Part shown: positions 4,580 to 5,297 of the stretch, piece by piece
How the letters are laid out: each line of letters opens with the position of its first letter
How positions within the stretch are numbered: position 1 is the first letter of the stretch
Source: Actinomycetes bacterium
GTDB taxonomy: Bacteria > Actinomycetota > Acidimicrobiia > Acidimicrobiales > Palsa-688
Direction: 5' to 3'
NCBI GenBank assembly: GCA_021808425.1
Contig: JAKBBS010000231.1
Span: 1 to 5,297 of the forward strand
Length of the DNA stretch: 5,297 nt
The notes under the pieces: generated by a model
Databases searched by the model: none
The model's input: the letters and a program-made list of their open reading frames with translations, nothing else
Told to the model about the DNA's origin: nothing
Program-made: the position numbers and the translations under genes

Positions 4580-5297
4580 TTGAACGCTCGGCGCAGCCTG
4601 CTCGTCTGCTGCGCTCTCACGGTGCCGGTACTTGCGGCGTGCGGAGGATCCTCGACCAGCGCGGCGGCCGGTTGGTCACGGCCTCAAGCAGTCGCCGGGA
4701 ATTTCCGGCTGCTCCGCCTGTCGTGCCCTGCCTCCCGCTACTGCCTCGCGGTAGGAAACACAGCGTCAGGGACCCCTGGGACGGTCGTCTGGAACGGCAA
4801 AACTTGGGGCAGACTGTCCCAAGGTCCTTCCAGCGGTCCGGCAGCGCTGAAGCTCCTGTCGTGTGGGTCACCCGGCTTTTGCGTGGCATCAGATGGTTCG
4901 ACGGCTTGGGAATGGAACGGGCGATCTTGGAGCAAAGGCGTACTCGTCACCCCCGACGGACATGTGGCGCCGGCAGCGCAATTGGACGGGCTTGCGTGCA
5001 GTACCGGCTTCGCATGCGTGGCAGTCGACGGGCAACGCGAGACGTTCTCGCTACGGAACGGTGACTGGACGGCGTCTGGTTCGCTTGCGGCTCTTCCGCC
5101 CACTGCGCCGACCGCGAACGAATCGATCGGGGCTGGCGGTATCTCGTGTGGCTCGCCGACGTCATGCATCGTCGTCGACAGCGAAGGTTTCGCATACCAC
5201 TGGAACGGCAAAACCTGGCAGGCGCCGCTCGATGTCCTGCCACCGGGCAACGGATTTGTGTCGTGCCCGACGGCTGGCTGGTGCATGGCGATGAACG
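4580..5297 (+). CDS. Secreted lipoprotein with Cys-x5-Cys / WNGxxW repeats (C-terminus outside window)
   Basis: From TTG at 4580 the first 21 residues form a textbook lipoprotein signal: MNARR, a hydrophobic stretch, and the lipobox LAAC with Cys21 as lipidation site, followed by a Ser/Ala-rich tether. The exported part consists of repeats of about 40-50 residues. Each begins with S/A-C-x5-C (cysteines 49/55, 95/101, 140/146, 190/196, 229/235), and all but the cut last one end in W-N-G-x-x-W or a variant (71-76, 112-117, 158-163, 208-213). This looks like the beta-propeller-like repeat proteins common on actinobacterial surfaces; the paired cysteines probably form one disulfide per blade. Ligand and role are unknown. 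The start is uncertain: in-frame GTGs at 4523 and 4532 would add 16-19 residues before the signal, but the 4580 start gives the cleanest signal peptide. The frame stays open to the right edge. Confidence 0.85.
   Translation, partial: MNARRSLLVCCALTVPVLAACGGSSTSAAAGWSRPQAVAGNFRLLRLSCPASRYCLAVGNTASGTPGTVVWNGKTWGRLSQGPSSGPAALKLLSCGSPGFCVASDGSTAWEWNGRSWSKGVLVTPDGHVAPAAQLDGLACSTGFACVAVDGQRETFSLRNGDWTASGSLAALPPTAPTANESIGAGGISCGSPTSCIVVDSEGFAYHWNGKTWQAPLDVLPPGNGFVSCPTAGWCMAMN

Noticed and set aside
4558..5064. A 168-codon plus-strand frame starting GTG at 4558, with GAGGGG 12 bases upstream
   Set aside because: It overlaps the lipoprotein gene in another frame, is Arg-rich with no domain, while the lipoprotein frame has a signal peptide, lipobox and regular repeats.

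Overview
The window looks like actinobacterial chromosome: GC-rich, with many GTG/TTG starts, an EtfD-type membrane iron-sulfur oxidoreductase, a P1B-4 metal ATPase of the mycobacterial CtpD/CtpJ kind, and a small stand-alone cyclic-nucleotide-binding protein. A relative of Mycobacterium or another Actinomycetota lineage fits. The genus cannot be fixed from sequence reading alone.

Layout. 1-340 (minus) is the first 113 codons of an etfD homologue that runs off the left edge. 341-737 carries no convincing gene. 738-1085 (minus) is an ArsR/SmtB-family repressor, divergent from 1207-3213 (plus), a complete heavy-metal P-type ATPase. The 121-bp gap between them holds three palindromic elements, one covering a likely promoter -10 of the repressor gene. 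3231-3656 (minus) is a one-domain cNMP-binding protein, convergent with the ATPase and only 17 bp from it. 3847-3903 is a dead 57-bp fragment of etfD, followed directly by 3900-4217 (minus), a HepT-like HEPN toxin with no recognisable MntA partner. 4235-4579 has no convincing gene. 4580-5297 (plus) is a secreted lipoprotein with five Cys-x5-Cys repeat units, cut by the right edge.

How the genes fit together. The repressor and ATPase form a classic divergent metal-sensing and efflux pair: metal binding should lift repression and allow export of a divalent cation such as Co, Ni, Zn or Fe. The repressor lacks the histidine-rich C-terminal metal site usual in NmtR/KmtR relatives, so its inducer is unclear. 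The cNMP-binding protein may be passenger or partner.

The most unusual signal is structural. Two short sequences, etfD codons 18-36 and the 3' end of hepT, each occur twice, in the same order and orientation, on either side of the metal-resistance block. The left side keeps intact etfD plus a hepT-tail remnant. The right side keeps nearly intact hepT plus an etfD remnant. This suggests an ancestral hepT-etfD junction that was duplicated around an inserted block of about 3.4 kb.
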